Of a stretch of 51,536 nt of DNA, positions 28,677-40,973 are shown piece by piece (positions within the stretch are counted from its first letter, which is position 1; the number at the start of each line of letters is the position of its first letter). This DNA is from Prochlorococcus sp. AG-402-P18 (GTDB lineage Bacteria; Cyanobacteriota; Cyanobacteriia; PCC-6307; Cyanobiaceae), in the NCBI GenBank assembly GCA_003216275.1, contig QCJC01000012.1, forward strand, positions 1 to 51,536, given 5' to 3'. The notes beneath the pieces were generated by a model. It was not told where the DNA came from, did not search any database, and worked only from the letters and a program-made list of their open reading frames with translations. Position numbers and translations under genes: made by a program.

Positions 28677-30095
28677 ATGATCAGCACCCCCTCTTCGAAT
28701 AACGGGGAATTTTCAAAACAAACTAAAGATTTTGGAGATTTAAATAATTCCAAAATTAACAAGCAGCGTTTTGAAGCTCAACCTGACCAAATACCGCCAC
28801 AAAATTTAGAGGCTGAAGAATCTGTTCTTGGTGGTATTTTGTTGGATCCTGAAGCGATAGGACGCATAGCTGATCTATTACAACCTGAAGCTTTTTATAT
28901 ATCTTCCCATAGAGAGATATTTAGAACCGCATTAATGCTTCACAGCCAAGGCAAGCCAACGGATTTAACAGCAATGAGCGCTTGGCTTGCCGATACAAAT
29001 TCTCTAGAAAAAATTGGAGGCAATAATCGTTTAGTTGAACTTGTTGAGAGGGTTACATCAACAGCTTCCATTGAACAAGTTGCAAAGTTAATTAGCGATA
29101 AATTTCTGCGCAGGCAATTAATTAAATCTGGCAATGATGTAATCAAATTAGGATTTGATCAAAGTCTCCCTATGGATGAGGCTATTGATCAAGCAGAACA
29201 AAAAATATTTGCAATTAGTCAAGAACAACCATCAAAAGGTCTTACTCCTACAGCAGAGATCCTTACTAGTACTTTTAATGAAATAGAAAGTCGATCACTT
29301 GGTACGTCAGTCGCTGGCATACCAGTGAATTTTTATGATCTAGATGCAATGACACAGGGGCTTCAAAGAAGCGATTTAATAATTGTTGCAGGCAGACCTG
29401 CAATGGGAAAGACCTCAATCGTGCTTAATCTTGCAAAAAACGTAGCTGAACTCCATGACCTACCAGTGTGTGTATTTAGTCTTGAAATGAGTAAGGAGCA
29501 ACTAACTTACCGATTACTATCCAGTGAAGTAGGTATTGAGAGCAGTAGGTTAAGAACTGGCCGCTTGCAGCAAGATGAATGGCCATTATTAGGTCAAGGT
29601 ATTAATACACTTGGTCAATTACCAATATTTATTGACGATAAGCCAAATTCAAGTGTGCTTGAAATGAGGTCGCTCTGCAGACGACTGATTGCTGAACAAG
29701 GAAAAGAACTTGGAATGATTGTTATTGATTACCTCCAACTTATGGAGGGAACCTCACCCGATAATCGAGTCCAAGAAATTTCAAGGATCACACGAGGTTT
29801 AAAAGGTATGGCTAGAGAATTGAAAGTACCTGTCGTAGCTTTATCTCAATTAAGTAGAGGAGTAGAGTCTAGAACTAATAAAAGACCAATGCTAAGTGAT
29901 CTTCGTGAATCTGGTTCAATTGAACAAGATGCAGATTTAGTGTTGATGATTTATCGAGATGAGTATTACAATCCCGAAACCACCGATAGGGGAATTACAG
30001 AAGTGATAGTGACGAAGCACAGAAACGGGCCTATAGGAACAGTTAAATTACTTTTTGAACCTCAATTCACTAGATTTAGAAATCTTGCTGCTTAA
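28677..30095 (+). CDS. dnaB: Replicative DNA helicase
   Basis: DnaB is the hexameric helicase at the fork. The 472-residue protein has the N-terminal primase-interacting domain (PPQNLEAEESVLGGILLDPE), the linker, and a RecA-like domain with Walker A GRPAMGKTS, VFSLEMSKEQL and Walker B IVIDYLQLM. The C-terminal RESGSIEQDADLV motif is intact. No intein interrupts the gene, whereas dnaB of several other cyanobacteria carries one. It follows rplI and precedes mnmG by 32 bases. Confidence 0.98.
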   Translation: MISTPSSNNGEFSKQTKDFGDLNNSKINKQRFEAQPDQIPPQNLEAEESVLGGILLDPEAIGRIADLLQPEAFYISSHREIFRTALMLHSQGKPTDLTAMSAWLADTNSLEKIGGNNRLVELVERVTSTASIEQVAKLISDKFLRRQLIKSGNDVIKLGFDQSLPMDEAIDQAEQKIFAISQEQPSKGLTPTAEILTSTFNEIESRSLGTSVAGIPVNFYDLDAMTQGLQRSDLIIVAGRPAMGKTSIVLNLAKNVAELHDLPVCVFSLEMSKEQLTYRLLSSEVGIESSRLRTGRLQQDEWPLLGQGINTLGQLPIFIDDKPNSSVLEMRSLCRRLIAEQGKELGMIVIDYLQLMEGTSPDNRVQEISRITRGLKGMARELKVPVVALSQLSRGVESRTNKRPMLSDLRESGSIEQDADLVLMIYRDEYYNPETTDRGITEVIVTKHRNGPIGTVKLLFEPQFTRFRNLAA

Positions 30096-30127
30096 GCATT
30101 TAAAAATGAAAGTCAAATAATTTATTA

Positions 30128-32107
30128 ATGACTAATAAAGAATCCACAAATGAAATATTTGATGTAATTGTTGTAGGTGGAGGCCATGCTGGTTGTGAAG
30201 CTGCTCTAACATCAGCCAGATTAGGATTGAATACTGCTTTATTCACGCTCAATTTAGATAGAATCGCATGGCAACCATGTAACCCTGCAGTGGGTGGTCC
30301 AGCAAAGAGTCAATTAGTTCATGAAATTGATGCACTAGGCGGAATTATTGGAAAGTTAGCAGATTTAACTGCTCTTCAAAAAAGAGTCCTTAATGCCAGC
30401 AGAGGGCCTGCTGTTAGAGCCTTGAGAGCACAAACAGATAAGCGCTTATATGCAAATGAAATGCTTAAACTCCTTCAAAACACGCCAAATCTCAAGATAA
30501 GAGAAGCAATGGTTACTGGTTTAGAAATTGATCGTAGTCCAATCAAAACTGACCAAAATAGACCAATAAATCAGGAAAGAATTGGACATATCAAAGGAAT
30601 TAAAACCTACTTTGGAAGCGTTTTTGAAGCCAAAGCCGTGGTACTTACAACTGGGACTTTTTTAGGAGGAAGAATTTGGATTGGTAATCAATCTATGAGT
30701 GCAGGTCGCGCAGGAGAACAAGCCTCAGAGGGTTTAACTGAAGAATTGCAAAAATTAGGTTTTACTACTGACCGATTAAAAACAGGAACACCCGCTCGTA
30801 TTGATAGGCGAAGTATTGCTCTTCATTCACTTGAAGAACAATTAAGTGATGCTGCAGACAAATTCTTTTCTTTTGATCCACTTTCATGGAAAAGTGGAGA
30901 ACAAATGAGTTGTCACATAACTCGAACAACAAAAAAAACTCATCAACTTATTAAAAATAATCTTCATTTAACTCCAATTTATGGAGGTTTTATTGATAGC
31001 AAAGGTCCTAGATATTGCCCATCCATTGAAGATAAAATTGTACGTTTTGCTGACAAAGATTCACACCAAATTTTCTTGGAGCCAGAAGGCAGAGATACTC
31101 CAGAAATCTATGTACAAGGTTTCTCGACCGGACTTCCTGAGAACTTGCAATTAGAACTTTTAAGGACTCTTCCCGGCTTAGAAAAATGTGTCATGCTAAG
31201 GCCTGCTTATGCAGTGGAATACGACTACATTCCAGCTACCCAACTAGAAGCAACTCTAGAAACAAAAAGAATAAGTGGACTATTTAGTGCAGGTCAGTTA
31301 AATGGAACTACTGGCTATGAAGAGGCTGCTGCTCAAGGCTTGGTAGCAGGTTTAAATGCTGCAAGATTAATAACTAATGAAGAAGGAATCATTTTCGAAA
31401 GAGAGAGTAGTTATATAGGAACTATGATTGACGACTTAGTTACAAAAGACTTGAAAGAACCATATAGAGTATTAACAAGTCGAAGTGAGTATAGATTAAT
31501 TCTTAGGGGTGACAATGCCGATAGACGACTAACACCATTAGGTTATAAATTAGGATTGGTTGATGAAAGAAGATGGAGGATTTTTCAAACCAAGCAAGTA
31601 TTAATTGACCAAGAAAAGTTAAGACTAGATAAAGAAAGAATTAAAGAAACTGATAAATGTGCTCAAGAAATATATTCTTCAACAGGAACAAGTATTAAAG
31701 GTTCAATAACCTTATCCAACTTTCTTAGAAGAACAAATATTCATTGCAAAGACTTGATAGATTATAATTTAATGAATGTAAATACTCCTCTAGATGTTCA
31801 AGAAGGAGTTGAAATAGATATTAAATATAGTGGATATTTAGAAAGACAAAAAGCTCAAATTAATCAATTAAAACAGCAAAGAAAAAAAATATTACCAAAA
31901 AATATAAACTACAATAATATAAAAACTCTATCTAAAGAAGCAAGAGAAAAATTAACTATTTCTCAGCCAACAAGCCTTGGGCAGGCTGCTCAAATTCCAG
32001 GTGTGAGTAAAGCTGATCTCACCGCACTTCTTGTTTGGTTAAAAATAGAGCAAATGCGAAAAATTGAAAGAAATGATTCACTTCAAATACAAGGCACATC
32101 AAATTGA
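30128..32107 (+). CDS. mnmG: tRNA uridine-5-carboxymethylaminomethyl modification enzyme MnmG
   Basis: MnmG (GidA) is the FAD enzyme that with MnmE modifies the wobble uridine of certain tRNAs. The 659-residue product has the FAD-binding motif [19 protein letters not shown] at the N-terminus, [33 protein letters not shown] and [13 protein letters not shown], all invariant in the family. The C-terminal helical domain ends near the [15 protein letters not shown] block, which contacts tRNA. The stop overlaps the TTG start of the chorismate lyase by four bases, so the two are coupled. It is 32 bases after dnaB. Confidence 0.98.
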   Translation: MTNKESTNEIFDVIVVGGGHAGCEAALTSARLGLNTALFTLNLDRIAWQPCNPAVGGPAKSQLVHEIDALGGIIGKLADLTALQKRVLNASRGPAVRALRAQTDKRLYANEMLKLLQNTPNLKIREAMVTGLEIDRSPIKTDQNRPINQERIGHIKGIKTYFGSVFEAKAVVLTTGTFLGGRIWIGNQSMSAGRAGEQASEGLTEELQKLGFTTDRLKTGTPARIDRRSIALHSLEEQLSDAADKFFSFDPLSWKSGEQMSCHITRTTKKTHQLIKNNLHLTPIYGGFIDSKGPRYCPSIEDKIVRFADKDSHQIFLEPEGRDTPEIYVQGFSTGLPENLQLELLRTLPGLEKCVMLRPAYAVEYDYIPATQLEATLETKRISGLFSAGQLNGTTGYEEAAAQGLVAGLNAARLITNEEGIIFERESSYIGTMIDDLVTKDLKEPYRVLTSRSEYRLILRGDNADRRLTPLGYKLGLVDERRWRIFQTKQVLIDQEKLRLDKERIKETDKCAQEIYSSTGTSIKGSITLSNFLRRTNIHCKDLIDYNLMNVNTPLDVQEGVEIDIKYSGYLERQKAQINQLKQQRKKILPKNINYNNIKTLSKEAREKLTISQPTSLGQAAQIPGVSKADLTALLVWLKIEQMRKIERNDSLQIQGTSN

Positions 32108-32691
32108 ATTCTAATCAATCTCAATTACCTTCTCCTGAGGTGATTTGGAAAGCATCAAAAGAAAATGTTCTTTCAGGTAAAGGCAATCACAAACTTTCTG
32201 GCCCATGGCAATTAATGCTTTTGGGGGATGGTAGTCCGACAAGACATCTCAAGCTTTTAACAGGTAATGAAGTCGCAATCAAGGTTATATCTATGGCTAT
32301 GGAAAATAATAATGAAAACGGCATCCCAGAAGAAGTCAATGAACTAGATCCACCTTTACTTCGAAGGCAAGTTTGGCTCACATGTGGAGACTTAACTTTG
32401 GCATGGGCGGAAAGCTGGTGGAATTACCAAGAATCAGAAAAACATCTACAAAATAAAAATCAACCAATCTGGAAAAGTCTTACGCAAGGAAGGTCAGAGC
32501 TTTTCAGAGAGGTAGATGGATTAGCATTAGTAAATGCCAATTGGTTGAAATCAGAGTTCCAAGAGGAAGGGCCATTCTGGAGCAGACATTATCGATTTTT
32601 TCGTCATCAAAAAGAGTTAACTGTAATTAGAGAAGTTTTCAGCCCAAAAATAGAAAAATGGTTGGGGCCAATACCAAGAAAGGCTTTTTAA
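32104..32691 (+). CDS. Chorismate lyase-like protein (cyanobacterial type)
   Basis: The 195-residue protein fits the chorismate pyruvate-lyase-like (DUF98) family, which in cyanobacteria supplies 4-hydroxybenzoate for plastoquinone. Diagnostic segments are [34 protein letters not shown] and [15 protein letters not shown]. The start is a TTG at 32104, overlapping the mnmG stop by four bases (TTGA); no ATG occurs upstream in frame. I base the family on remembered motifs and the role on Synechocystis work. It converges with the Arg-rich unknown, 5 bases away. Confidence 0.8.
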   Translation: MNSNQSQLPSPEVIWKASKENVLSGKGNHKLSGPWQLMLLGDGSPTRHLKLLTGNEVAIKVISMAMENNNENGIPEEVNELDPPLLRRQVWLTCGDLTLAWAESWWNYQESEKHLQNKNQPIWKSLTQGRSELFREVDGLALVNANWLKSEFQEEGPFWSRHYRFFRHQKELTVIREVFSPKIEKWLGPIPRKAF

Positions 32692-32696
32692 CAAAA

Positions 32697-33227
32697 TTAA
32701 TATCTTTTTCGACTTGATCTTGGAATATTTCGTCTTCTGTTTGATCGCTCATCTTGGAGAGAATCGTTTAAGTTATTAGCATTTTGTTTGATCAAACTAT
32801 CTTTTCTTTGCCAATTATTTAATTTAAAGGATTCATCATCTGGCCATATGTCCAGTCCATCTAAATTATTTCTTCTTTTGTCAATACTTGGAGGCAAGGC
32901 TCTAGGAGCTCTTAATGAAATAGCACCTAAAGGTCTTTTTGTATTAATTGTGCTTTCTGTAGTCTGATCATTATCTAAATCTTCGTTATCCACCCAATCC
33001 TCATCATCCTCAAAAAACCAATCGATTTTTTCTTCCATCCAACGGCCAACTTTTTCGAAATTTGGGGCTGATGTTTTATCTTTCCATCCTCCTCTTTTTT
33101 GACCAGGGCGATTACCTGCGACTCCATCCACCACCTGCTTCCCAGTTTGTATCCATTTATCCATTCTGCGATCCAGTGGTGGTCGAGATCGCTGGCGACT
33201 TTGATTACGATTGCTATATGTGGTCAT
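32697..33227 (-). CDS. Unknown picocyanobacterial protein with basic ends and acidic centre
   Basis: I do not recognise a characterised family. The 176-residue protein has an Arg-rich N-terminus (NRNQSRQRSRPPLDRRMDKW), a Gly/Arg-rich stretch, a segment VGRWMEEKIDWFFEDDEDWV around residue 60-80 followed by more acidic residues, a KRPLGAISLRAP segment, a WPDDESFKLNNWQR segment, and a basic end with RSNRRRNIPRSSRKRY. No membrane helix is evident. The charged ends suggest RNA or polyanion binding. I recall similar proteins in marine Synechococcus, so it is probably conserved. It starts 94 bases after the SprT-like gene on the same strand. Confidence 0.75.
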   Translation of the reverse strand: MTTYSNRNQSRQRSRPPLDRRMDKWIQTGKQVVDGVAGNRPGQKRGGWKDKTSAPNFEKVGRWMEEKIDWFFEDDEDWVDNEDLDNDQTTESTINTKRPLGAISLRAPRALPPSIDKRRNNLDGLDIWPDDESFKLNNWQRKDSLIKQNANNLNDSLQDERSNRRRNIPRSSRKRY

Positions 33228-33321
33228 ATTGTAAATTTAACGCGTTCAAACCAACTAGTGAAAAACAAATTATGAAATTTTCTAAAAATTAAATTAAAAG
33301 CAACTAATTAGAAAAAATTGT

Positions 33322-33870
33322 TTATAAAACTTCAGAAAAAGGTTCATAAATTAGCAAGCATTTTTGATCCCATCGACCTTCAAAATAGGTATTACAGCAA
33401 CTTCTACAAGCAGCAGCTTTAACCATTCGCTGATAAGGAAAACTTCTTTTACATGAAGGGCAAGTTGCCACCCATTTAGGAATCTTTTTTGATATGGGGA
33501 AAGAATGACGAACTGTCACCTGAAAATCAGTTTGGGAAGAATTGATCTCTGCCATGCGCTTATGGAAATTAGATCCATGTCCTTCTTCAACCTGAAGTAC
33601 AAGGTCAATCCAGGCATGAATCATTTCGTGGCACAAAGTGCTTATCAATGCCTTTTGAGGAAGTTTCTCTAATATTGGTTTAGATAAAATTATTTCACTA
33701 GTTTTCACTCCAAAAAAATTGGTTTTTCGTCTATAAATCCCAGCCGTAGATCGCATACGACCATCACTCCAACGAACAGAAACTCTGGGAACCCCATTCT
33801 CAAACAAAGAATTCTGGAAATATTGTCTATTTAATTTAAGAAATAATGGCAATACAGGTATTAAAGACAT
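33322..33870 (-). CDS. SprT-like zinc metalloprotein
   Basis: This protein carries the SprT-like signature: NGVPRVSVRWSDGRMRSTAG, then the zinc-binding HEMIHAWIDL (HExxH) and a further histidine in GHGSNFHKRM. A C-terminal zinc ribbon follows, with CPSCKRSFPYQR and CRSCCNTYF. SprT-like proteins include the Spartan proteases that act on DNA-protein crosslinks, but bacterial members are poorly characterised. I choose the ATG at 33868-33870 (MSLIPVLPLFLKLN, 182 residues); the frame stays open to a TTG at 33936, which would add 22 residues of no clear family likeness. It is divergent from the NTF2-like gene. Confidence 0.85.
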   Translation of the reverse strand: MSLIPVLPLFLKLNRQYFQNSLFENGVPRVSVRWSDGRMRSTAGIYRRKTNFFGVKTSEIILSKPILEKLPQKALISTLCHEMIHAWIDLVLQVEEGHGSNFHKRMAEINSSQTDFQVTVRHSFPISKKIPKWVATCPSCKRSFPYQRMVKAAACRSCCNTYFEGRWDQKCLLIYEPFSEVL

Positions 33871-33987
33871 TGATGCAAATAACTCATTGGCTTTATTATT
33901 CCGATAACATTCTGACTGACTACCAAGAACAAACAAGCTAATCTCATAGCTAATAAGTCAGACTCTCTAATTAAAAGGAATTAAAAC

Positions 33988-34410
33988 ATGGATAGTGCTC
34001 TAATCAAAGCAATCGGAATAAAAGCGCTCCTGGTAGGGGTTGGCGCCCTTCTCCTTTTTTGGACTTTTAATGCAATTAAACTTGTAATTAGTGCTAGAGG
34101 CATCAATCCTCTTGTGAAACAGTTTTTCGATCAAATTGCTGCCGGACGAATTGATGGCGCCTATAGACTTACTACAAAAGCTTATAAGCAACATGTGAAT
34201 AGACAAGACTTCATTAAATTTTTGGGTGGGTTACAATTAAATCGATATAGAAACTTGAAATCAGGACGACCAAGAATAGAAGATAATCAAATAATGCTAA
34301 CACTAAACTTAAAATCAGAAGATAAAAAAAATGAAATGCCACTGGACTTTACTTTTATTAAAATCGACGAAAATTGGCGAATCGATCGTATTGCAAAAGC
34401 AAATTCCTAA
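33988..34410 (+). CDS. Membrane-anchored NTF2-like unknown protein
   Basis: The 140-residue product has one N-terminal membrane helix (about residues 12-30, LLVGVGALLLFWTFNAIKL) and a soluble domain that resembles NTF2/SnoaL-like folds: FFDQIAAGRIDGAYRLTTKA at the start and PLDFTFIKIDENWRIDRI at the end, as in DUF4864-type proteins. The function is unknown. An AAGGAA element lies about 8 bases before the ATG. It is 18 bases upstream of ligA, on the same strand, and may share a transcript with it. Confidence 0.75.
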   Translation: MDSALIKAIGIKALLVGVGALLLFWTFNAIKLVISARGINPLVKQFFDQIAAGRIDGAYRLTTKAYKQHVNRQDFIKFLGGLQLNRYRNLKSGRPRIEDNQIMLTLNLKSEDKKNEMPLDFTFIKIDENWRIDRIAKANS

Positions 34411-34428
34411 TGAAGATAAATGTTATAA

Positions 34429-36507
<2,079 letters not shown>

Positions 36508-36517
36508 CCATCCAAAA

Positions 36518-36676
36518 ATGAATAAAATTAGTATCTTTTCCTTAATTAAAACCGAATGTGGTCGTGCAAAATATAAAATGCTAGCGTCAAAAAAAGGTAT
36601 ATTTAATCGTCTAAGACTTTATTGGTTCATAATATTTGCTGCGATTGAAGATTGGAATTTAGAAGCGGAGGATTAA
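36518..36676 (+). CDS. Candidate small protein, 52 residues
   Basis: An ATG-to-TAA frame begins 10 bases after the ligA stop and ends 8 bases before the end of the convergent membrane gene. The product, starting MNKISIFSLIKTECGRAKYK, has a basic first half and a hydrophobic stretch LRLYWFIIFAAI (about 32-43), then an acidic end EDWNLEAED. It fills the gap exactly, which is how real small genes sit in these compact genomes. I know no family for it; the membrane-like stretch is too short to be sure of a helix crossing. Confidence 0.5.
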   Translation: MNKISIFSLIKTECGRAKYKMLASKKGIFNRLRLYWFIIFAAIEDWNLEAED

Positions 36677-36684
36677 TCTCAAGA

Positions 36685-37296
36685 TTAAGAATCCTGATTG
36701 ATTTTACTTGTTGCACGTAAGACCAAAAGAACAACTAAAATTGTAGAGAAAATACCAATTAAACTCCAAATAAATGTACTTTCATCAGATCTACCTGAAA
36801 GCACTTCCCCAAAATTTGAGACTTTGAGTGCTAATGATCCTAAACTACAATATAAAATCGTACCCGGTAATATCCCAATCATTCCAAGCGTGAAATCAAG
36901 AAGTTTTACGGCACTTAAACCATATGTCAAATTAAGCAAGCCAAAGGGGAAAAGAGGAGAAAGTCTAGTAAGTAGAATGACTTTAAGTCCTTCACGCTTG
37001 ACAGCCTTCTCCATTAGTTGAATTTTTGGAAAATTAGAGACCTTTTTTTGAGCCCATTCTTTTAAAAAAGTCCTACCTAAATAAAAAGTTAAGTGAGCTC
37101 CAATAAAAGCCCCTAAAAAGACAATCAAGCTTCCAAGCCAGGTTCCATAAAGAAATCCAGATAACATGGAAAGCCATGAACCCGGAAGCAAGCAAGATAC
37201 CCAAAAAATATAAACGAATACAAAAAAAACAACACCTAATGGGCTGCTTAAAAAAGGGAGGAAGTTATTAACAAGAATTTCGAATTTATTAGACAT
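36685..37296 (-). CDS. TVP38/TMEM64 (SNARE-associated, DedA-like) membrane protein
   Basis: This integral membrane protein of the PF09335 superfamily has several hydrophobic segments with the family block FLYGTWLGSLIVFLGAFIGA and the following TFYLGRTFLKEWAQKK, plus LLTRLSPLFPFGLLNLTYGL later. Members probably act in lipid scrambling or ion-linked transport in eukaryotes; the bacterial role is unknown. I use the ATG at 37294-37296 (MSNKFEIL, 203 residues); the frame is open 12 bases further to a TTG immediately after the valS stop. It follows valS directly and is likely co-transcribed with it. Confidence 0.88.
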   Translation of the reverse strand: MSNKFEILVNNFLPFLSSPLGVVFFVFVYIFWVSCLLPGSWLSMLSGFLYGTWLGSLIVFLGAFIGAHLTFYLGRTFLKEWAQKKVSNFPKIQLMEKAVKREGLKVILLTRLSPLFPFGLLNLTYGLSAVKLLDFTLGMIGILPGTILYCSLGSLALKVSNFGEVLSGRSDESTFIWSLIGIFSTILVVLLVLRATSKINQDS

Positions 37297-37308
37297 GTTT
37301 GAGAGCAA

Positions 37309-40110
37309 TCAATCCAATCCCAATAGGCGTTCTTGTACAAGACGCGCTTGGGCTTCTGCCCCCATTAAATTTGCTCTACATTCCTCAACGACCTCAGTGG
37401 GTGCTTTATCAACAAAATTTTTATTCGCCAAACGACCAGACAAACTTTCTATTTCTTTTTGTGCTTTATTTAAATCTTTCTCAAGTCTAGATCTTAAAGA
37501 AGCTATGTCTACCAATCCCTCAATAGGCAAAACAACTTCTAGCTCACCATTTACGCCTGCTAAAGCTTTCATGGAAGGCAATGATTTTGCCTCCTCTGGG
37601 GTTAATATTTGCACTTCTTTTGACTTAGTCAAAACAGCAATATCATTTATTGATGTTTTAAGAGTATTTTGCAGAACCTCCTTACCAGAAACCAGCATGA
37701 CAGGAACTTTTTGAGAAGGTTTCAACCCAGCAACTGCTCGAAGATTGCGAATTAATCTGATAGATGCAAATAAATCAAAGAAAGAACTCTCCAAATCAAT
37801 ATTCAAATCTTTTTCATTGAATTTTGGCCAAGGCTGCAAAGCTACAAATTGATCTTCTGATAAACCTGTTAATCCATGCCAGAGCTCCTCGGTTAAATGA
37901 GGCATCAGTGGATGAAGCATAACCAAAAAGTCACTTAAAACTTTGTATAGGACACTCTTGGCTATTTTTTGATCTAATAATTCCTTTGAAGAGACGTTTT
38001 CTGAATTATTTAAACGTCGTTTAATTAGTTCTAGATACCAATCACAAAAATCATTCCAGGCAAATTCATATAATCCCTTAGCTGCTTCACCCAAAGCATA
38101 ACTTTCATATCGATTCGAAGTCTCACGATTGACTCGAGCAAGTCTTGATAAAATCCACTTATCTGATAACTGAAACTGGGAAGAATCATATTGATCCAAA
38201 CTTTCATAATCTTGGTCTTCAAGATGAATAAGAGCGAACCTTGTTGCATTCCATAGCTTGTTAGCAAAATTTCTAGAGGCTTCAACAGTAGCTGATGTTT
38301 GATTTTCACGATCAAAATCAAGGCGAATATCTTGACCCGCGCCTGCGACTTCACGAACCAGTGCAAACCTCAAGGCATCAGTTCCATATCTATCTATGAG
38401 CAATAAAGGATCAATACCATTCCCTGCACTTTTACTCATTTTTCGATTCTGTTCATCTCTAACTAGCCCATGAATATAAACATCAGAAAATGGCATTTTT
38501 TTTGTAAAGATTCCAGCCATCATTGTCATTCTTGCCACCCAAAAGAAAATGATGTCAAAGCCAGTAACTAATGTATTAGTTGGATACCAACGTTGAAAGT
38601 CTGAATGTGTTTGATCAGGCCAACCTAATGTTGAAAAAGGCCATAAACCACTAGAAAACCAAGTATCTAAAACATCTTCATCTTGTTCGATTTTTGCTAA
38701 ATCTCCATATTTTTTTCGGGCTAATCTGTTAGCCTCCTCTTCTGTTCTAGCCACAACGTAAGGTGTTTCATTAATAACTTTGTTCTCTGTTTGACTAATA
38801 ACAAACCAAGCCGGAATACGATGTCCCCACCATAATTGTCTACTAATACACCAATCCCTAATATCCGTTAACCAATCTCGATAAACTTTAGACCATCTAT
38901 TTGGTATGAAGTTTGGTTGTCCTTTATGAAAAAAGTCTTTACAGCTATTAGCCAAAGGATCCATTTTTACAAACCATTGCGTTGAAAGCAGAGGTTCTAC
39001 TGGAACTTTCCCTCTGTCAGAGAAGGGAACACTATGTTTATAAGATTCAACCTTTGTTAGCAGACCAATCTTCCTTAAAGAATCAACAACAGCTTTACGT
39101 GCTTCAAAACGATCTAAACCTTCAAATTCACCTGCATTGTGATTCATTGTTCCTTTTTTAGTCATGACTGTTATTTGAGGTAAGTCATGTCTCTGCCCTA
39201 TTTCAAAATCATTAGGATCATGAGCTGGAGTAACTTTTACGCATCCCGTCCCAAAATCTTTATCTACATGAGGATCGCCAATAATTGGAATAGTTCTTCC
39301 TACCAAGGGCAAAGTCAGTTTCTCACCAATGAGATCTTTGTACCTTTCATCAGATGGATTAACAGCAACTGCTACGTCACCTAGCATTGTCTCAGGGCGT
39401 GTAGTGGCCACCTCTAAGTAACTAATTCCTTTTGCAGTTGATAAAGATGATGTGACTAACGGATATCGAAAATGCCAAAGATGTCCATCCACTTCTTTCA
39501 TTTCAACTTCCAAATCACTCACAGCCGAACCAGAAGCAGGGCACCAATTGACTAAATACTCTCCTCGATAGATCAATCCCTTCTCATATAAACGAACAAA
39601 TGCCTCAGAGACAGCTTTACTAAGCCCTTCATCTAAAGTAAATCGCTCTCTGCTCCAGTCGACGGAATATCCCAAGCGCTTTAATTGATCAACAATTCTT
39701 CCACCACTTTTTTCTTTCCATTCCCATGCCTTTTTCAAAAAGGAATCTCTACCAAGATCACGACGATTTATACCTTGTTCCTTAAGTTGTTTTTCTAGAA
39801 TTGTTTGAACTGCAATGGAGGCATGATCTGTCCCTGGAAGACAGAGAACATTCTTACCTTGTAATCTTTTATATCTGACAATTGTATCTATTAAAGCAGT
39901 ATTAAAAGCATGCCCCATATGAAGACTGCCTGTGACATTGGGAGGAGGAATGACTACTGAGAATGGATCTCCAGATGCTGCTGGATCAGGTTCAAAAGCT
40001 CTTTCTTCTTCCCAGGCTCGCTGCCAGCGATTTTCAGTACCAACTGGATCATATGTTTTAGGAAGCCTTGATGGTTCAGATGATTTTGTAGTTTTTGCCC
40101 GCTCTATCAC
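37309..40110 (-). CDS. valS: Valyl-tRNA synthetase
   Basis: ValS charges tRNA-Val. The 933-residue class I enzyme has the HIGH-type motif HMGH at 64-67 in [19 protein letters not shown], the editing domain with [17 protein letters not shown], the KMSKS motif near residue 555 ([15 protein letters not shown]), and a C-terminal coiled-coil ([20 protein letters not shown]). A tRNA-Val gene lies about 1.2 kb upstream on the same strand, separated by other genes. It lies 73 bases after an unknown gene and 12 bases before the ATG of the membrane protein. Confidence 0.98.
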   Translation of the reverse strand: MIERAKTTKSSEPSRLPKTYDPVGTENRWQRAWEEERAFEPDPAASGDPFSVVIPPPNVTGSLHMGHAFNTALIDTIVRYKRLQGKNVLCLPGTDHASIAVQTILEKQLKEQGINRRDLGRDSFLKKAWEWKEKSGGRIVDQLKRLGYSVDWSRERFTLDEGLSKAVSEAFVRLYEKGLIYRGEYLVNWCPASGSAVSDLEVEMKEVDGHLWHFRYPLVTSSLSTAKGISYLEVATTRPETMLGDVAVAVNPSDERYKDLIGEKLTLPLVGRTIPIIGDPHVDKDFGTGCVKVTPAHDPNDFEIGQRHDLPQITVMTKKGTMNHNAGEFEGLDRFEARKAVVDSLRKIGLLTKVESYKHSVPFSDRGKVPVEPLLSTQWFVKMDPLANSCKDFFHKGQPNFIPNRWSKVYRDWLTDIRDWCISRQLWWGHRIPAWFVISQTENKVINETPYVVARTEEEANRLARKKYGDLAKIEQDEDVLDTWFSSGLWPFSTLGWPDQTHSDFQRWYPTNTLVTGFDIIFFWVARMTMMAGIFTKKMPFSDVYIHGLVRDEQNRKMSKSAGNGIDPLLLIDRYGTDALRFALVREVAGAGQDIRLDFDRENQTSATVEASRNFANKLWNATRFALIHLEDQDYESLDQYDSSQFQLSDKWILSRLARVNRETSNRYESYALGEAAKGLYEFAWNDFCDWYLELIKRRLNNSENVSSKELLDQKIAKSVLYKVLSDFLVMLHPLMPHLTEELWHGLTGLSEDQFVALQPWPKFNEKDLNIDLESSFFDLFASIRLIRNLRAVAGLKPSQKVPVMLVSGKEVLQNTLKTSINDIAVLTKSKEVQILTPEEAKSLPSMKALAGVNGELEVVLPIEGLVDIASLRSRLEKDLNKAQKEIESLSGRLANKNFVDKAPTEVVEECRANLMGAEAQARLVQERLLGLD

Positions 40111-40183
40111 AGAAAAAAAAGATATTTAATTTAATTTACTCACACCCGTGAAAAGTTTTGCATCATTCTTGCTTTTCCTAAAT

Positions 40184-40648
40184 TCAAATGTCACTTTTTG
40201 AATTCCAAGGTATGGACACTATTGAATCATGTCTTGCCCATGAGGCTGGATCTAATGAAACCTTTTCACTTAGGCCAACTTTCTTTATGGCTTGAATTAC
40301 GTCATTATTATTAATCTTCTTTTCTAAAGATAACGGCATTATCAAAACTTGCGCGTCTGCAGGATCAGCCATCACATGTAAAGACAATTCGTCTAAAGCC
40401 CTCTCAAAAAAAATTTTTCTCATTCGCCTGGTTAGAGAAGAACCCATAGCTTTTGCAAATAATTCCAGACTTTCTTGTTCTCCAGAAAGTCCACAATTTA
40501 AACTCAGCCAAATTAAAAATTTAACCCAGCTATCTACGCTCCATAGTGGCTCAAAGCTATCTCGCTTACTATAAATTAATTCCAAAAAAGCAAACTCAAA
40601 TGCTTTTGCTTGAATGGAAGTGCGAGATATTTGTTCCATAGAAGACAT
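40184..40648 (-). CDS. Unknown picocyanobacterial protein
   Basis: I do not recognise this 154-residue protein. It is soluble and probably helical in its first two thirds, with conserved-looking segments LWSVDSWVKFLIWLSLNCGL and SSLTRRMRKIFFERALDELS. Its C-terminal part, MADPADAQVLIMPLSL, then reads like a short alpha/beta region. There are two methionines at residues 1 and 4, either of which could start it. It lies upstream of valS by 73 bases on the same strand and is divergent from an 83-residue unknown gene across 53 bases. Function unknown. Confidence 0.75.
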   Translation of the reverse strand: MSSMEQISRTSIQAKAFEFAFLELIYSKRDSFEPLWSVDSWVKFLIWLSLNCGLSGEQESLELFAKAMGSSLTRRMRKIFFERALDELSLHVMADPADAQVLIMPLSLEKKINNNDVIQAIKKVGLSEKVSLDPASWARHDSIVSIPWNSKSDI

Positions 40649-40701
40649 TTTTCCAACTAAAGTAAAACTAGTGTTTATTGTTCATTATCTGATTATTTGT
40701 T

Positions 40702-40953
40702 ATGGATCTGAACGACCCTGAACTTGAGTTCTCCGATCTTGTTTTTGCATATCAAAGCTGGGTAATCGCAGTAATCAATGATGAAAAGTTAAATAGTAAA
40801 AAAAAGTTGCTTACAGAAGAAATATCAGATGATGCTTTGAATGCAATGAGATTTTTGCCTGGTGAAGTAACTAGCGCAATAGAAACTAGTTTAGCTCGTG
40901 TCTATGAAGTGGATTCTGATGAACTGTCTGCAATATTGTTCCCAGAAGAATAA
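40702..40953 (+). CDS. Small acidic unknown protein
   Basis: The 83-residue product is acidic and probably helical (MDLNDPELEFSDLVFAYQSW at the start, LSAILFPEE at the end), with no cysteine and no membrane segment. I know no characterised family. It is divergent from the 154-residue unknown and converges with the IscA-like gene, 20 bases away. It is compact, with an ATG start and clear stop, so I take it as real. Confidence 0.7.
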   Translation: MDLNDPELEFSDLVFAYQSWVIAVINDEKLNSKKKLLTEEISDDALNAMRFLPGEVTSAIETSLARVYEVDSDELSAILFPEE

Positions 40954-40973
40954 TGAGTTTGTGTGCAAAAAAT

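Noticed and set aside
33278-33315. 8-bp inverted repeat TTTTCTAA/TTAGAAAA with 22-base loop
   Set aside because: Purely AT-rich apart from one pair and with a long loop; expected by chance in DNA of this composition.
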